A stretch of 60,606 nt of DNA from Burkholderiales bacterium (GTDB taxonomy: Bacteria > Pseudomonadota > Gammaproteobacteria > Burkholderiales > Nitrosomonadaceae): assembly GCA_024235735.1 (NCBI GenBank), contig JACKLU010000015.1, forward strand, positions 1 to 60,606, read 5' to 3'. Positions 44,056 through 52,588 of the stretch are shown piece after piece. The stretch's first letter is position 1, and every line of letters begins with the position of its first letter. The notes beneath the pieces are model-generated. The model saw only the letters and a program-made list of their open reading frames with translations. It ran no database searches and was not told the origin of the DNA. Both the position numbers and the translations under genes were made by a program.

Positions 44056-45204
44056 ATGGGAAAAATGCGCTGGTGTCACATTATCTCTTCCGCAATGATA
44101 ATCGTCTTGTCGGTCATCGGTTCCGGGTGCACTTTTTTTCCGGAAACTAAAGACATCGACTACAAATCAGCGGGGAGATTGCCGCCGCTGGATGTGCCGC
44201 CCGATCTTATTACACCGGCTACAGATGAACGTTATGCGATACCGGACACAGTGTCAGGCGGCACTACTTTTTCAGCATTCGCCAGAGAGAGTGCAATAAA
44301 TCCGGGAACTGGATCCTCTTCATTGCTGCCGATGTCAATTCAAAACGTGTATATCGAGCGCTCCGGAACGCAACGCTGGCTGGTTGTGCCGCAGCCGCCC
44401 GAAGCAGTATGGCCGGTTGTCAAGGAATTCTGGCAGGAGTTGGGGTTTTTGATAAAACTGGAAATTCCTGAAGCCGGCATTATGGAGACTGATTGGGCGG
44501 AGAACCGGGCAAAAATACCGCAGGACCCGATCCGTAACGTGCTATCTAAATTTCTGGATTTTATTTATTCCACAGCCGAGCGTGACAAGTTCCGCACCCG
44601 GCTGGAGCGCACCGAAATGGGTACGACAGAAGTGTACGTCAGTCATCGCGGGATGGATGAGGTGCTGGAAGGTGGGGCAACCAATCGTTCAATATGGCAA
44701 CCGCGCCCTGCCGATCCGAATCTTGAAGCGGAAATGCTGTCACGTCTGATGATGCGTTTTGGTGTGGAAGAACAGCGCGCCAGACTGGAACTGGCGACTG
44801 CGGGCGGCTCGAATCAGGAAAGAGCCTATATCGACAGACGAGTGGGTAATGCGCTTGTTGTGAATGAGGCTTTTGATCGATCATGGCGGCGTGTTGGTTT
44901 GGCGCTGGATCGTATTGGCTTTACGGTGGAAGATCGTAACCGGCTGGATGGCATTTATTTTGTGCGTTACATCAATCCGGATACTGATAGCCAGAAAACC
45001 GGAGATGATGATGGACTATTGTCTGGTCTCATGTTTTGGAGAGGCAAGGATGATGCAAATGCCAAGGCAGAAAAATACCGTATTCTGGTAAAGGAGACGG
45101 GTATTAATACCAGTACCGTTTCAGTATTGAACGAGGATGATACATCGATTCCAAAGAATGTGGCCGACAGTATTCTGAAATTGTTGCATGAACAGCTCAA
45201 GTAA
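44056..45204 (+). CDS. bamC: Outer-membrane assembly lipoprotein BamC (NlpB)
   Basis: The start MGKMRW at 44056 follows AAAGGA by five bases; the open frame extends 33 codons further into dapA without similarity. The 382-residue lipoprotein has lipobox SGC with Cys25, the unstructured BamD-binding N-terminus (DYKSAGRLPPLDVPPDL), and two helix-grip domains (about 110-220 and 245-380). It is part of the beta-barrel assembly machine. The dapA-bamC pair is common in proteobacteria. A strong terminator follows at 45284. Confidence 0.93.
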   Translation: MGKMRWCHIISSAMIIVLSVIGSGCTFFPETKDIDYKSAGRLPPLDVPPDLITPATDERYAIPDTVSGGTTFSAFARESAINPGTGSSSLLPMSIQNVYIERSGTQRWLVVPQPPEAVWPVVKEFWQELGFLIKLEIPEAGIMETDWAENRAKIPQDPIRNVLSKFLDFIYSTAERDKFRTRLERTEMGTTEVYVSHRGMDEVLEGGATNRSIWQPRPADPNLEAEMLSRLMMRFGVEEQRARLELATAGGSNQERAYIDRRVGNALVVNEAFDRSWRRVGLALDRIGFTVEDRNRLDGIYFVRYINPDTDSQKTGDDDGLLSGLMFWRGKDDANAKAEKYRILVKETGINTSTVSVLNEDDTSIPKNVADSILKLLHEQLK

Positions 45205-45283
45205 GATTAGCGCGGAGTGGTATCGAATGAAAAGCTGTTTGCTGATTGCTTGTTACTGTCGTTCTGGATAAACAAACCGACAT

Positions 45284-45312
45284 AAAAAAACCGCCTGTCA
45301 GGCGGTTTTTTT
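45284..45312. terminator. Bidirectional Rho-independent terminator
   Basis: Seven A, the stem CCGCC with loop TGTCA and GGCGG, then seven T. It serves bamC (plus) and the small lipoprotein gene at 45348-45485 (minus). Confidence 0.92.
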
Positions 45313-45347
45313 ATATTTAGTTCTGTATGCTTTGATGACGCTAATGA

Positions 45348-45485
45348 TTATTTGTTTTTATTAGCTTCTTCTTGCAGAATCTTTTCAAAATTTTCGCGTT
45401 CAGTTTCAGGCAAAGCTTGGCTAGGGCCGCCGCACGCCGCTAAAAATAAAGATGCTAAAACCAGAACTAAAAGGCTTTGTTTCAT
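45348..45485 (-). CDS. Very small lipoprotein, unknown function
   Basis: A 45-residue lipoprotein starting MKQSLLVLVLASLFLAAC, with the lipidated Cys at 18. The mature part is about 28 residues, rich in Glu, Asn and Lys and probably helical (ETERENFEKILQEEANKNK). AAGGAAA precedes the ATG at a good distance, and a terminator follows the stop by 35 bp, so the transcription unit is complete. No family recognised. It resembles the other small lipoprotein 900 bp away only in size and leader. Confidence 0.75.
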   Translation of the reverse strand: MKQSLLVLVLASLFLAACGGPSQALPETERENFEKILQEEANKNK

Positions 45486-45863
45486 TATTAAATTTCCTTA
45501 TAAAAATTAAAAGTGCGTAATACGAAGCACAAAAATATAAAACCAATTTTCACTAACACGGCATATAGGCAATTCATAGATTCGTGCGGAAACAAAAATG
45601 CACGGCAACATTGCCCTCATGTCTGCCAAGTTAATCATGATTCAATATAATCATACTGCAATTTTAAGTATAAAGCTTTTGGCCGCAATATACCACCCAT
45701 TCCTGCCATCCATTTATTCCCTTTTATTTATAATAAACAATCATACAGAAAATAACTCTTTAATATAGCCATTCAGATGTCTGACTTTCCGGGGCATCAC
45801 TGCTGGATAGATGATGCGTACAGACCGGCAATCATTCAGGCATTATGTAGCTTGGTATTGCTG
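45486..45863. other. 378-bp AT-rich intergenic region before MITE copy 2
   Basis: Contains the promoter side of the small lipoprotein gene. A plus-strand frame starts at 45777 (MSDFPGHHCW...) but runs into the MITE; joining the flanks across the MITE gives an early stop, so I do not call a gene. No other structure recognised. Confidence 0.3.
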
Positions 45864-46004
45864 GAGACCTTTGCACGGTTACTACGCGGCACGATAATCG
45901 CGTTAAAAATTTCCGAAAAATGCTCATTTACCCCGTGTAAACTCCGCTTTTTCGCAAATTTTTGCCTTATTCTCGCGCCGCTCATGACACCGTGCAAAGG
46001 TCTC
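45864..46004 (+). mobile_element. 141-bp MITE, copy 2
   Basis: Same family as 13573-13713 and 58210-58349. Terminal inverted repeats GAGACCTTTGCACGG and complement are perfect. Flanked by a 5-bp target duplication, TGCTG, at 45859-45863 and 46005-46009. No coding capacity. It sits in an intergenic stretch between two small lipoprotein genes. Confidence 0.93.
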
Positions 46005-46350
46005 TGCTGAATCATCTGATCTTAAAGGGCACAACTACGCCACACTGTGTGTTGAAATGAAAAAAGAATATGTTGTTCATGTGAGTCGGAGTAAAGGTGG
46101 CAGGTGGTTGCCGTTTGTTATGAGTGAGTATCCGTTATCACAGGAGGCTCAAGTCTGAGACTGTCAAACAGGCCGACAGCCGAGTGATATGGTTTGCTTA
46201 TACTTTGCTTTAGGAGAATCTTGCCAACCTTAAAGCGCTGATTGATTTATTTTCTGTGTGGCATGCTTCAGCTCAATTATCCACGGTATTCAATAGATAG
46301 CGTCGGCATTGTGATGAAGAGAATGGTTCCTGGTGCTAATCCTGAATAAC
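46005..46350. other. 346-bp intergenic region after MITE copy 2
   Basis: A 33-codon plus-strand frame at 46057-46158 (MKKEYVVHVSRSKGG...) has no ribosome site and no recognisable relative. It might be the tail of a decayed gene. Nothing else recognised. Confidence 0.25.
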
Positions 46351-46382
46351 AAACGGCTCCTGATAACTGACAGGAGCCGTTT
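46351..46382. terminator. Perfect 12-bp hairpin downstream of a small lipoprotein gene
   Basis: AAACGGCTCCTG and CAGGAGCCGTTT enclose an 8-base loop. It lies 18 bp beyond the stop of the minus-strand gene at 46400-46549. No clear T run follows on the minus strand (GTTATTC), so it is a hairpin terminator by position rather than by full consensus. Confidence 0.6.
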
Positions 46383-46399
46383 GCTAGTTAATCAACCAA

Positions 46400-46549
46400 T
46401 TATTTTTTGCCGGCAGGAGCTCCCAATCTTTCTCCAGATTCAGGATCTTCATACAAGCTTGGTGGATATTGACCTGGTTTTCCCTCACCGCCACTACACC
46501 CAACTAAAAACATTGCCAATAACGCCGCGATAAATAGAGAGTATTTCAT
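46400..46549 (-). CDS. Very small lipoprotein, unknown function
   Basis: A 49-residue lipoprotein starting MKYSLFIAALLAMFLVGC (lipidated Cys18), with a short mature part rich in Gly, Pro and Glu (GQYPPSLYEDPESGERLG). A perfect AGGAGG ribosome site lies eight to nine bases upstream, and a hairpin follows the stop. No family recognised. The strong translation signal suggests high expression. Confidence 0.78.
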   Translation of the reverse strand: MKYSLFIAALLAMFLVGCSGGEGKPGQYPPSLYEDPESGERLGAPAGKK

Positions 46550-46694
46550 GTTAAAAACCTCCTAAATTTTTAAAATTATGACGAATTATTGTGTAAAACA
46601 GCTCTTCAGTCTTTCAAAATTCAAAAGACCATTTACTAATACCAGATTAAATTAGCGTTGTCCAGCATCCAGTGAGAAGATTTTATCAGTCCTT

Positions 46695-47882
46695 TTAGTT
46701 CGTATTACTGGCCGCAAATAACACATATCCATTAACATACCATTGATAAAGGGTTTTTTCCGTTTCGCCATTGAGGTTATTGGGTATGGGTTGGTTATGA
46801 TTGAGCAAAAGCGCCGAAAGTATTTTTTTTGCAGCATGATCGACAAGGAAGATTTCACCGTTAAGATAAACCTTATTGCGGTCGAACAGAATTCGACTTT
46901 TTAAACTGAGCTGTAACGATCTTTTTTGAATTGTTTTTTTGAATTGTTTAAAAGTTAACGGTTGCTCGGGAGGGGTGAGAAAAACATGCGGTTTCGGTTC
47001 AGTTAAATAGACACCTAGAAATTCCTCAATATCAGAACGCTTCCAGGTGATTTTTTTTAGAATTGAACGAACCTGTCGCTGCATGTCGGAATCGATTTCG
47101 AACGGATTACGATGCAATTTCAAATCAGGGTCTGTATACCAGCCATCCACTGAGAGGTGATCCTGAAGATAAATCAGAAACTGATCAATGAGTTCCTGAT
47201 AGCTCGGTGCGCGAAATCCGATGGAATAGGTCATGCAGGCATCAACAGCAACACCGTGGTGCGCGTAATTCGGCGGCAGATACAACATGTCGCCCGGCTC
47301 CAGAATCCAGGCCTGTTCCGCTTTGAAATGTCGCAGAATTTTGAGCGGGACATCCGGGATAAGCGCAGCATCATAATCTGCGGCTATTTCCCAACGTCTG
47401 CGGCCCGGACCTTGCAGCAAGAAGACATCGTATGAATCGTAATGTGGTCCGATCCCTCCCCCAGCCGGAGCGAAGCTGACCATTAAATCATCCAGGCGAG
47501 CATAAGGAATGAAACTGAATTTTTGCAATAAATCGTTAGCCGCCGGTATAAAGTGATTGACATCCTGCACCAGTAATGACCAGGCGTCGCCGGGCAGATT
47601 CTTGAAATCACGTTTTCTCAGCGGTCCGTGTTTGAGTCGCCATTGGTGGTTACTGTACGTGACCAGTCTGGATTGGGCATCTTCATAGCCGGATAATGCA
47701 ATCAATTCCTGTTTCGTAAGTAAACCATTAAAACCAGGCAATGCCTGACGAATCAGTAAAGGTTTTTTTTGCCAGTATTCCCGCAGAAAAGTTTCAGGTG
47801 CTAAATCACCCAGTGGAATAGTTTTCAGTGTGTTGATGCTTCGTCTCCCCAGAGTTGTTTCAGACGTGCGTCGCGACCGCAT
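46695..47882 (-). CDS. roxA: Ribosomal protein arginine hydroxylase RoxA (JmjC/cupin)
   Basis: A 395-residue 2-oxoglutarate/Fe(II) oxygenase; E. coli RoxA (YcfD) hydroxylates an arginine of ribosomal protein L16. REYWQKKPLLIRQA near 34 is typical. The iron-binding triad is in PHYDSYDVF (HxD) near 147 and YAHHGV near 205. The only ATG, at 47882, lies inside the msrA 3' end (58-bp overlap) and adds about 20 residues beyond the usual N-terminus. No ATG, GTG or TTG is nearer the conserved part, so the true start may be a rare codon. It is the third gene after msrB and msrA. Confidence 0.88.
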   Translation of the reverse strand: MRSRRTSETTLGRRSINTLKTIPLGDLAPETFLREYWQKKPLLIRQALPGFNGLLTKQELIALSGYEDAQSRLVTYSNHQWRLKHGPLRKRDFKNLPGDAWSLLVQDVNHFIPAANDLLQKFSFIPYARLDDLMVSFAPAGGGIGPHYDSYDVFLLQGPGRRRWEIAADYDAALIPDVPLKILRHFKAEQAWILEPGDMLYLPPNYAHHGVAVDACMTYSIGFRAPSYQELIDQFLIYLQDHLSVDGWYTDPDLKLHRNPFEIDSDMQRQVRSILKKITWKRSDIEEFLGVYLTEPKPHVFLTPPEQPLTFKQFKKTIQKRSLQLSLKSRILFDRNKVYLNGEIFLVDHAAKKILSALLLNHNQPIPNNLNGETEKTLYQWYVNGYVLFAASNTN

Positions 47883-48481
47883 TTGTTGCGATATTGAGCG
47901 TAGTTTGCCGGGTTTTTGAGATAGTAATCCTGATGATAATCCTCAGCAGGATAAAACATTGTTGCCGGTAAAATGTCGGTGACAATCGGTAATTCAAAAC
48001 GTCCGGAGACAGCCAATGCATTTTTTGACGCTTGGGCCGCGGTGTTCTGCTCAGGCGTCAGATAAAATATTGCACTGCGGTATTGCGGACCAATATCGCA
48101 AAATTGGCCGTCCGGAAAAACCGGATCTATGGTTCGCCAGAAAGCCTGTAACAATGTTTCAAAATCGGTTACCGTTTTGTCGAATTGAATTCTGACTGCT
48201 TCCACGTGGCCGGTTCTGCCGGTCACGACTTGCTCATAGGTGGGATTGTTCACTGTGCCACCGATGTATCCGGGCGTGGTGGAAATGACGCCGGGCAGTT
48301 TATCAAGATCAGATTCGGTGCACCAGAAGCAGCCGCCAGCAAAGATGGCGGTGTCCAGATGAGCCGTTGGTATAGTCTGATCGCCAGCGATGGTCTCGCT
48401 CGAGAATTGGCAGGCGGTTATCAGGATCGGTAGTGATAACGCTGCAAAAACAGCTTTAAATCGTATAAAGTCGGTTAGCAT
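47825..48481 (-). CDS. msrA: Exported peptide-methionine (S)-S-oxide reductase
   Basis: A 218-residue MsrA with an N-terminal lipobox (LITAC, Cys24), so it would act in the periplasm on oxidised methionines. The catalytic Cys is in AGGCFWCTESD near residue 50. Other marks are PGYIGG and GHVEAVRI. The downstream half contains AEDYHQDYYLKNP. It begins 9 bp after msrB and overlaps roxA. An exported MsrA is less common than the cytosolic form. Confidence 0.92.
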   Translation of the reverse strand: MLTDFIRFKAVFAALSLPILITACQFSSETIAGDQTIPTAHLDTAIFAGGCFWCTESDLDKLPGVISTTPGYIGGTVNNPTYEQVVTGRTGHVEAVRIQFDKTVTDFETLLQAFWRTIDPVFPDGQFCDIGPQYRSAIFYLTPEQNTAAQASKNALAVSGRFELPIVTDILPATMFYPAEDYHQDYYLKNPANYAQYRNKCGRDARLKQLWGDEASTH

Positions 48482-48490
48482 GCTATTTTC

Positions 48491-49015
48491 CTAACTTCTG
48501 AGCGGAGGCAGTGATTCCATACTCGGGACAAACTTCAGCGCCAGTCCGTTGTTGCACCAGCGTTCCTTGCGCGGGAGCGGGCCGTCGTTAAATACATGAC
48601 CTTGATGTCCACCGCAGCGTGCGCAATGATATTCGGTTCTGAGAATGATCAATTGATAGTCTTTTTTTGTGCCGATATGGCCAGCGATCGGTTGCGTGAA
48701 ACTCGGCCATCCCGTTCCGCTGTCATATTTGTGGCGGCTTTCAAACAGTGGCAGGTAACACGCCGCACAGAGATATGTTCCATCACGATATTCCTGACTC
48801 AGTGTGCTGCTGCCCGGTGGTTCTGTCTGTTCATTGAACAAAACATCGAAAGCTTCCGGCGAAACCAGTTCCCGCCATGCCTCATGGGGCTTTGTTAAAC
48901 GTTCGACGGTAACCGGCACACTTGCCGCCAGCGTTTCAACCGTCCGATAGAAAAAAACAAAAGGCGTGGTAACAACCGCGCCGCCAATACCGGTCAAAAA
49001 ATATCTCCTGTTCAT
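48491..49015 (-). CDS. msrB: Exported peptide-methionine (R)-S-oxide reductase
   Basis: A 174-residue MsrB with a Tat-like leader (MNRRYFLTGIGGAVV), so it is exported. Zinc is held by CAAC near 80 and CARC near 130. The catalytic Cys is in RWCNNG near 155, where RYCxNS is more usual. TGWPSF and GHVFND are conserved. With msrA and roxA it forms a minus-strand operon handling methionine oxidation; the reductant for the periplasmic pair is not evident here. Confidence 0.92.
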   Translation of the reverse strand: MNRRYFLTGIGGAVVTTPFVFFYRTVETLAASVPVTVERLTKPHEAWRELVSPEAFDVLFNEQTEPPGSSTLSQEYRDGTYLCAACYLPLFESRHKYDSGTGWPSFTQPIAGHIGTKKDYQLIILRTEYHCARCGGHQGHVFNDGPLPRKERWCNNGLALKFVPSMESLPPLRS

Positions 49016-49151
49016 CTTTTTCTCCGTTTTAATTTGCTTGAATAGGCATTAACACGCAATATGACCTGCTTGAATAAAATGAATTCACGCCTGCTGTATT
49101 TTTTCCAAATCCTGTATCATCACGACTTTGGGATTTAATTTTACTGTTTAC

Positions 49152-50120
49152 ATGAAAATCACCTTTCTGGATTTCGAACAAAATATCGCAGAATTTGAAT
49201 CAAAAATTGAAGAGCTGCGTTTTGCACAGAGCGATTCCGCACTGGATATTTCAGCGGAAATAGAGCGGTTGAAAGCGAAAAGTGTGGCGCTGACCAAAAG
49301 TGTTTATGCAAAGCTGTCACCCTGGCAGATTTCCCAAGTCGCAAGGCATCCGCAGCGGCCTTATACGCTCGATTATATCGCACATATTTTTACCGATTTT
49401 CAAGAATTGCACGGCGACCGCTGTTTCGCGGATGATCACGCGATAGTAGGCGGCCTTGCGCGCTTCAATGGTCAGACTGTGATGGTGATCGGTCATCAGA
49501 AAGGGCGTGATACACGTGAAAAAATTCATCGCAATTTCGGCATGCCCAAACCCGAAGGATATCGTAAAGCGTTGCGCTTAATGCGGCTGGCCGAAAAATT
49601 TTCTGTTCCATTGATTACCTTCATCGACACACCGGGAGCGTACCCTGGCATTGATGCAGAAGAGCGCGGTCAGTCGGAAGCTATCGGTAAAAATTTGTAC
49701 GTAATGTCGGAATTGAAAGTGCCAATTATCTGCATAGTCATTGGCGAAGGCGGTTCGGGCGGGGCTCTGGCAATCGCAGTGGGCGATATAGTTCATATGC
49801 TGCAGTTCGCAACCTATTCGGTCATTTCCCCGGAAGGCTGTGCATCCATTTTATGGAAAAGCGCAGACAAGGCGCCGGAAGCCGCCGAGATCATGGGAAT
49901 TACCGCCGAGCGCCTGAAAGATATTCATCTGATTGACAGCATTATCAATGAACCGACAGGTGGCGCGCATCGTGACTATCCCGGCATGATGCAAGCCGTC
50001 AAAACAGTGATTCAGGATTCATTGAGAAAACTTCAGGATTACTCGGCTGAAATACTCATTGAAAAACGTCTGGAACGATTAATGAAATATGGTTCCTACA
50101 AAGAGGCAAAAATCGAATAA
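49152..50120 (+). CDS. accA: Acetyl-CoA carboxylase carboxyltransferase alpha subunit
   Basis: The start MKITFLDFEQNI at 49152 gives 322 residues, the family norm. It works with AccD to transfer the carboxyl group to acetyl-CoA in fatty-acid synthesis. Blocks: PRPYTLDYI-like RPYTLDYI near 74, DRCFADDHAIVGGLARF near 97, FIDTPGAYPG near 158, and GEGGSGGALAI near 200. It overlaps tilS by 32 bp, a conserved neighbour. Confidence 0.96.
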   Translation: MKITFLDFEQNIAEFESKIEELRFAQSDSALDISAEIERLKAKSVALTKSVYAKLSPWQISQVARHPQRPYTLDYIAHIFTDFQELHGDRCFADDHAIVGGLARFNGQTVMVIGHQKGRDTREKIHRNFGMPKPEGYRKALRLMRLAEKFSVPLITFIDTPGAYPGIDAEERGQSEAIGKNLYVMSELKVPIICIVIGEGGSGGALAIAVGDIVHMLQFATYSVISPEGCASILWKSADKAPEAAEIMGITAERLKDIHLIDSIINEPTGGAHRDYPGMMQAVKTVIQDSLRKLQDYSAEILIEKRLERLMKYGSYKEAKIE

Positions 50121-51489
50121 CCCGCCCGGGTTTGATGGTCTTGTCCGTGATGCGCGCAATATTTTGCGGCGTTACGTCACTTCAGGTAGTCATTTTGCTA
50201 TTGGCTTGAGTGGCGGCGTGGATTCAGTAGTGCTTTTGGATGTACTGGCCAGGCTGTCCAAAGAGATGTGCTTCAAATTGTCCGCGGTGCATGTCAATCA
50301 CGGCATCAGTAAAAATGCGGCTGAATGGAGTCATTTCTGCTGCCACTTGTGCGCTGCCTACGGTATTCCGATTGTGGTGAACTATGTCAAAGTGATGCGG
50401 GAAGCAGGAGTAAGTCTGGAGGCCGCCGCACGCGAGAAACGTTACCAGGTTTTTAATCGTTTGCGCGCGGAGGGGCTGGATGCGGTTGATTATCTGGTTT
50501 TGGCGCAACACCGCGATGATCAGGCGGAAACACTGTTGCTGCAATTGTTTCGTGGCGCGGGTGTCAGGGGATTGAGCGCCATGCCATCACGCAGAAAACA
50601 AACATCCGGGATCGCGCCACAGATACTGCGCCCGTTGCTCGACGTGTCGCGGAATAATATCGAAATTTACGCCAAACAGCGGCGGTTGCAGTGGATGCAT
50701 GACGAAAGCAATGACAGTACGCTGTTCAACCGTAATTTTCTCCGCCACAAAATTTTCCCGTTATTACGCGAAAAATACCCCGGTTATGCGCAAGCCCTGC
50801 TGCGTACCAGCAGGCATATGGCTGAAGCCTCGGCGCTGCTCGATGAGCTGGCGGAGCAGGATGCGCGGCATTGTCTGGTTTCCGGCAGGCTGGAGATTGC
50901 CGGATTGCGTGAGTTGAGTGCTTTGCGCGCCAAGAATCTTTTGCGTTACGTTCTGTGGCAGCGGGATATTCAGCCACCCAGCGCAGCCAGACTGGAAGAA
51001 ATTTTGCGGCAGCTGCGCAGCGCAAACAGCGATACGCGTCTTCATGTTATTTTTGGAGCGCATGAGATCCGGACTTATCGCGGGCATGTTTATGTCCAGT
51101 CTGTCATTCAGCACCCTATAAAGGGTTCGCAGCGGGCATGGGCAGGCGAGTCAACGCTAAGACTGGAGGAATGGGGCGGATCAGTGCATTTTAGGCAGAT
51201 CCGGGGGCAAGGACTGAGTCGGGGGAAATTAATGCAGGCGCCTGTTTATTTTCGGGTGCGTCAGGGGGGAGAGCATTACAAACCGGATTGCCACCGGCCA
51301 AGACGCAGTCTGAAAAATTTGTTGCAGGAAGCTTTAATTCCGCCATGGTCGCGTTATACTCTGCCTTTGCTGTTTTGCGGCGAGAGGCTGGTCTGGGTGC
51401 CGGGAATCGGTGTGGACTGTGAATTTCAAGCAGCGCCGGAAGAAATGGGGATAGTGCCCGAATGGCAGACTGAATGCGTTTCGGCGTAG
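50089..51489 (+). CDS. tilS: tRNA(Ile)-lysidine synthase
   Basis: A 466-residue enzyme that converts the wobble cytidine of tRNA-Ile(CAU) to lysidine, using ATP. The PP-loop is SGGVDS at residues 41-46; HRDDQAETLLLQLFRGAG near 145 and the C-terminal substrate-binding domain (FRVRQGGEHYKP near 390) are typical. The ATG at 50089 lies inside accA, so translation is probably coupled. Length is normal. Confidence 0.94.
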   Translation: MVPTKRQKSNNPPGFDGLVRDARNILRRYVTSGSHFAIGLSGGVDSVVLLDVLARLSKEMCFKLSAVHVNHGISKNAAEWSHFCCHLCAAYGIPIVVNYVKVMREAGVSLEAAAREKRYQVFNRLRAEGLDAVDYLVLAQHRDDQAETLLLQLFRGAGVRGLSAMPSRRKQTSGIAPQILRPLLDVSRNNIEIYAKQRRLQWMHDESNDSTLFNRNFLRHKIFPLLREKYPGYAQALLRTSRHMAEASALLDELAEQDARHCLVSGRLEIAGLRELSALRAKNLLRYVLWQRDIQPPSAARLEEILRQLRSANSDTRLHVIFGAHEIRTYRGHVYVQSVIQHPIKGSQRAWAGESTLRLEEWGGSVHFRQIRGQGLSRGKLMQAPVYFRVRQGGEHYKPDCHRPRRSLKNLLQEALIPPWSRYTLPLLFCGERLVWVPGIGVDCEFQAAPEEMGIVPEWQTECVSA

Positions 51490-51520
51490 TGAAATAATTA
51501 AGAATGAAAAGAACAAAATC

Positions 51521-52588
51521 ATGATATTAGTAACTGGCGGCGCAGGTTTTATCGGTTCGAATTTTATTCTGGATTGGTTTTCCCAATCGGATGAAGTGGT
51601 TATCAATCTCGACAATTTGACTTATGCGGGTAATTTGCAGAATCTGACGGCCTTGGCAGGCGACGAAAGACATGTTTTCGTCAGGGGCGATATTGGCGAT
51701 AGCGCGCTGGTGACGAAACTGCTGGCTGACTATCGACCCCGCGCGATAATCAATTTTGCCGCGGAAAGTCATGTTGACCGCTCCATTCTGGGGCCGGAGG
51801 CCTTCATTCAAACCAATATCGTAGGAACCTTCCGGCTGTTGGAAGCATCGCATGCCTACTGGCGGGATTTGAGCGAAACCGGAAAAAAGGATTTCCGCTT
51901 TTTGCATGTCTCTACCGATGAAGTTTACGGCTCATTAACCGCGCATGAACCGGCATTTACCGAAATGCATCAGTATCAGCCGAGCAGCCCATACTCGGCA
52001 AGCAAGGCATCGAGTGACCATCTGGTCAATGCGTATCATCGTACTTTCGGTCTGCCTACACTGATTACTAACTGTTCCAATAACTACGGCCCCTATCAGT
52101 TTCCGGAAAAGCTGATGCCACTGATGATCGCTAATGCGCTGGCAGGCAAGTCATTGCCGATTTATGGCGATGGCAGACAGGTGCGTGACTGGTTGTATGT
52201 CGCAGATCACTGCAGTGCGCTCCGGCGTGTGCTCGAAGCCGGAAAAACCGGTGAAACCTATAATATTGGCGGTTGGAATGAAAAAACCAATATTGAAATT
52301 GTGCATACGCTTTGCGAGTTGCTGCAGGAAATGATCGGCGGACTGACCAGTGGTGATTATCTGGATCTGATCATCCATGTCAGGGATCGTCCCGGTCACG
52401 ATACGCGTTACGCTATTGATGCCCGTAAAATTGAACACGAACTGGGTTGGAGACCTGACGAGACGTTTGAAACCGGTATTCGCAAGACCGTGCGGTGGTA
52501 TCTGGACAATCAGGATTGGGTCGCCAGTGTTCAAACGGGGGCTTACCGTGACTGGATTGAAAAAAATTATATCCGGCAGCGATCATGA
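51521..52588 (+). CDS. rfbB: dTDP-glucose 4,6-dehydratase
   Basis: A 355-residue extended SDR, second step to dTDP-L-rhamnose. NAD loop GGAGFIGSN at residues 6-14; active-site STDEVYG near 132; YSASKASSDHLV with the catalytic Tyr and Lys near 160; NNYGPYQFPEK near 190. Its end overlaps rfbD by ATGA. rfbA and rfbC are not adjacent and must lie elsewhere. Confidence 0.95.
   Translation: MILVTGGAGFIGSNFILDWFSQSDEVVINLDNLTYAGNLQNLTALAGDERHVFVRGDIGDSALVTKLLADYRPRAIINFAAESHVDRSILGPEAFIQTNIVGTFRLLEASHAYWRDLSETGKKDFRFLHVSTDEVYGSLTAHEPAFTEMHQYQPSSPYSASKASSDHLVNAYHRTFGLPTLITNCSNNYGPYQFPEKLMPLMIANALAGKSLPIYGDGRQVRDWLYVADHCSALRRVLEAGKTGETYNIGGWNEKTNIEIVHTLCELLQEMIGGLTSGDYLDLIIHVRDRPGHDTRYAIDARKIEHELGWRPDETFETGIRKTVRWYLDNQDWVASVQTGAYRDWIEKNYIRQRS

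Noticed and set aside
46057..46158. 33-codon frame MKKEYVVHV...
   Set aside because: No ribosome site, and joining the MITE flanks puts it out of frame with the upstream frame at 45777.
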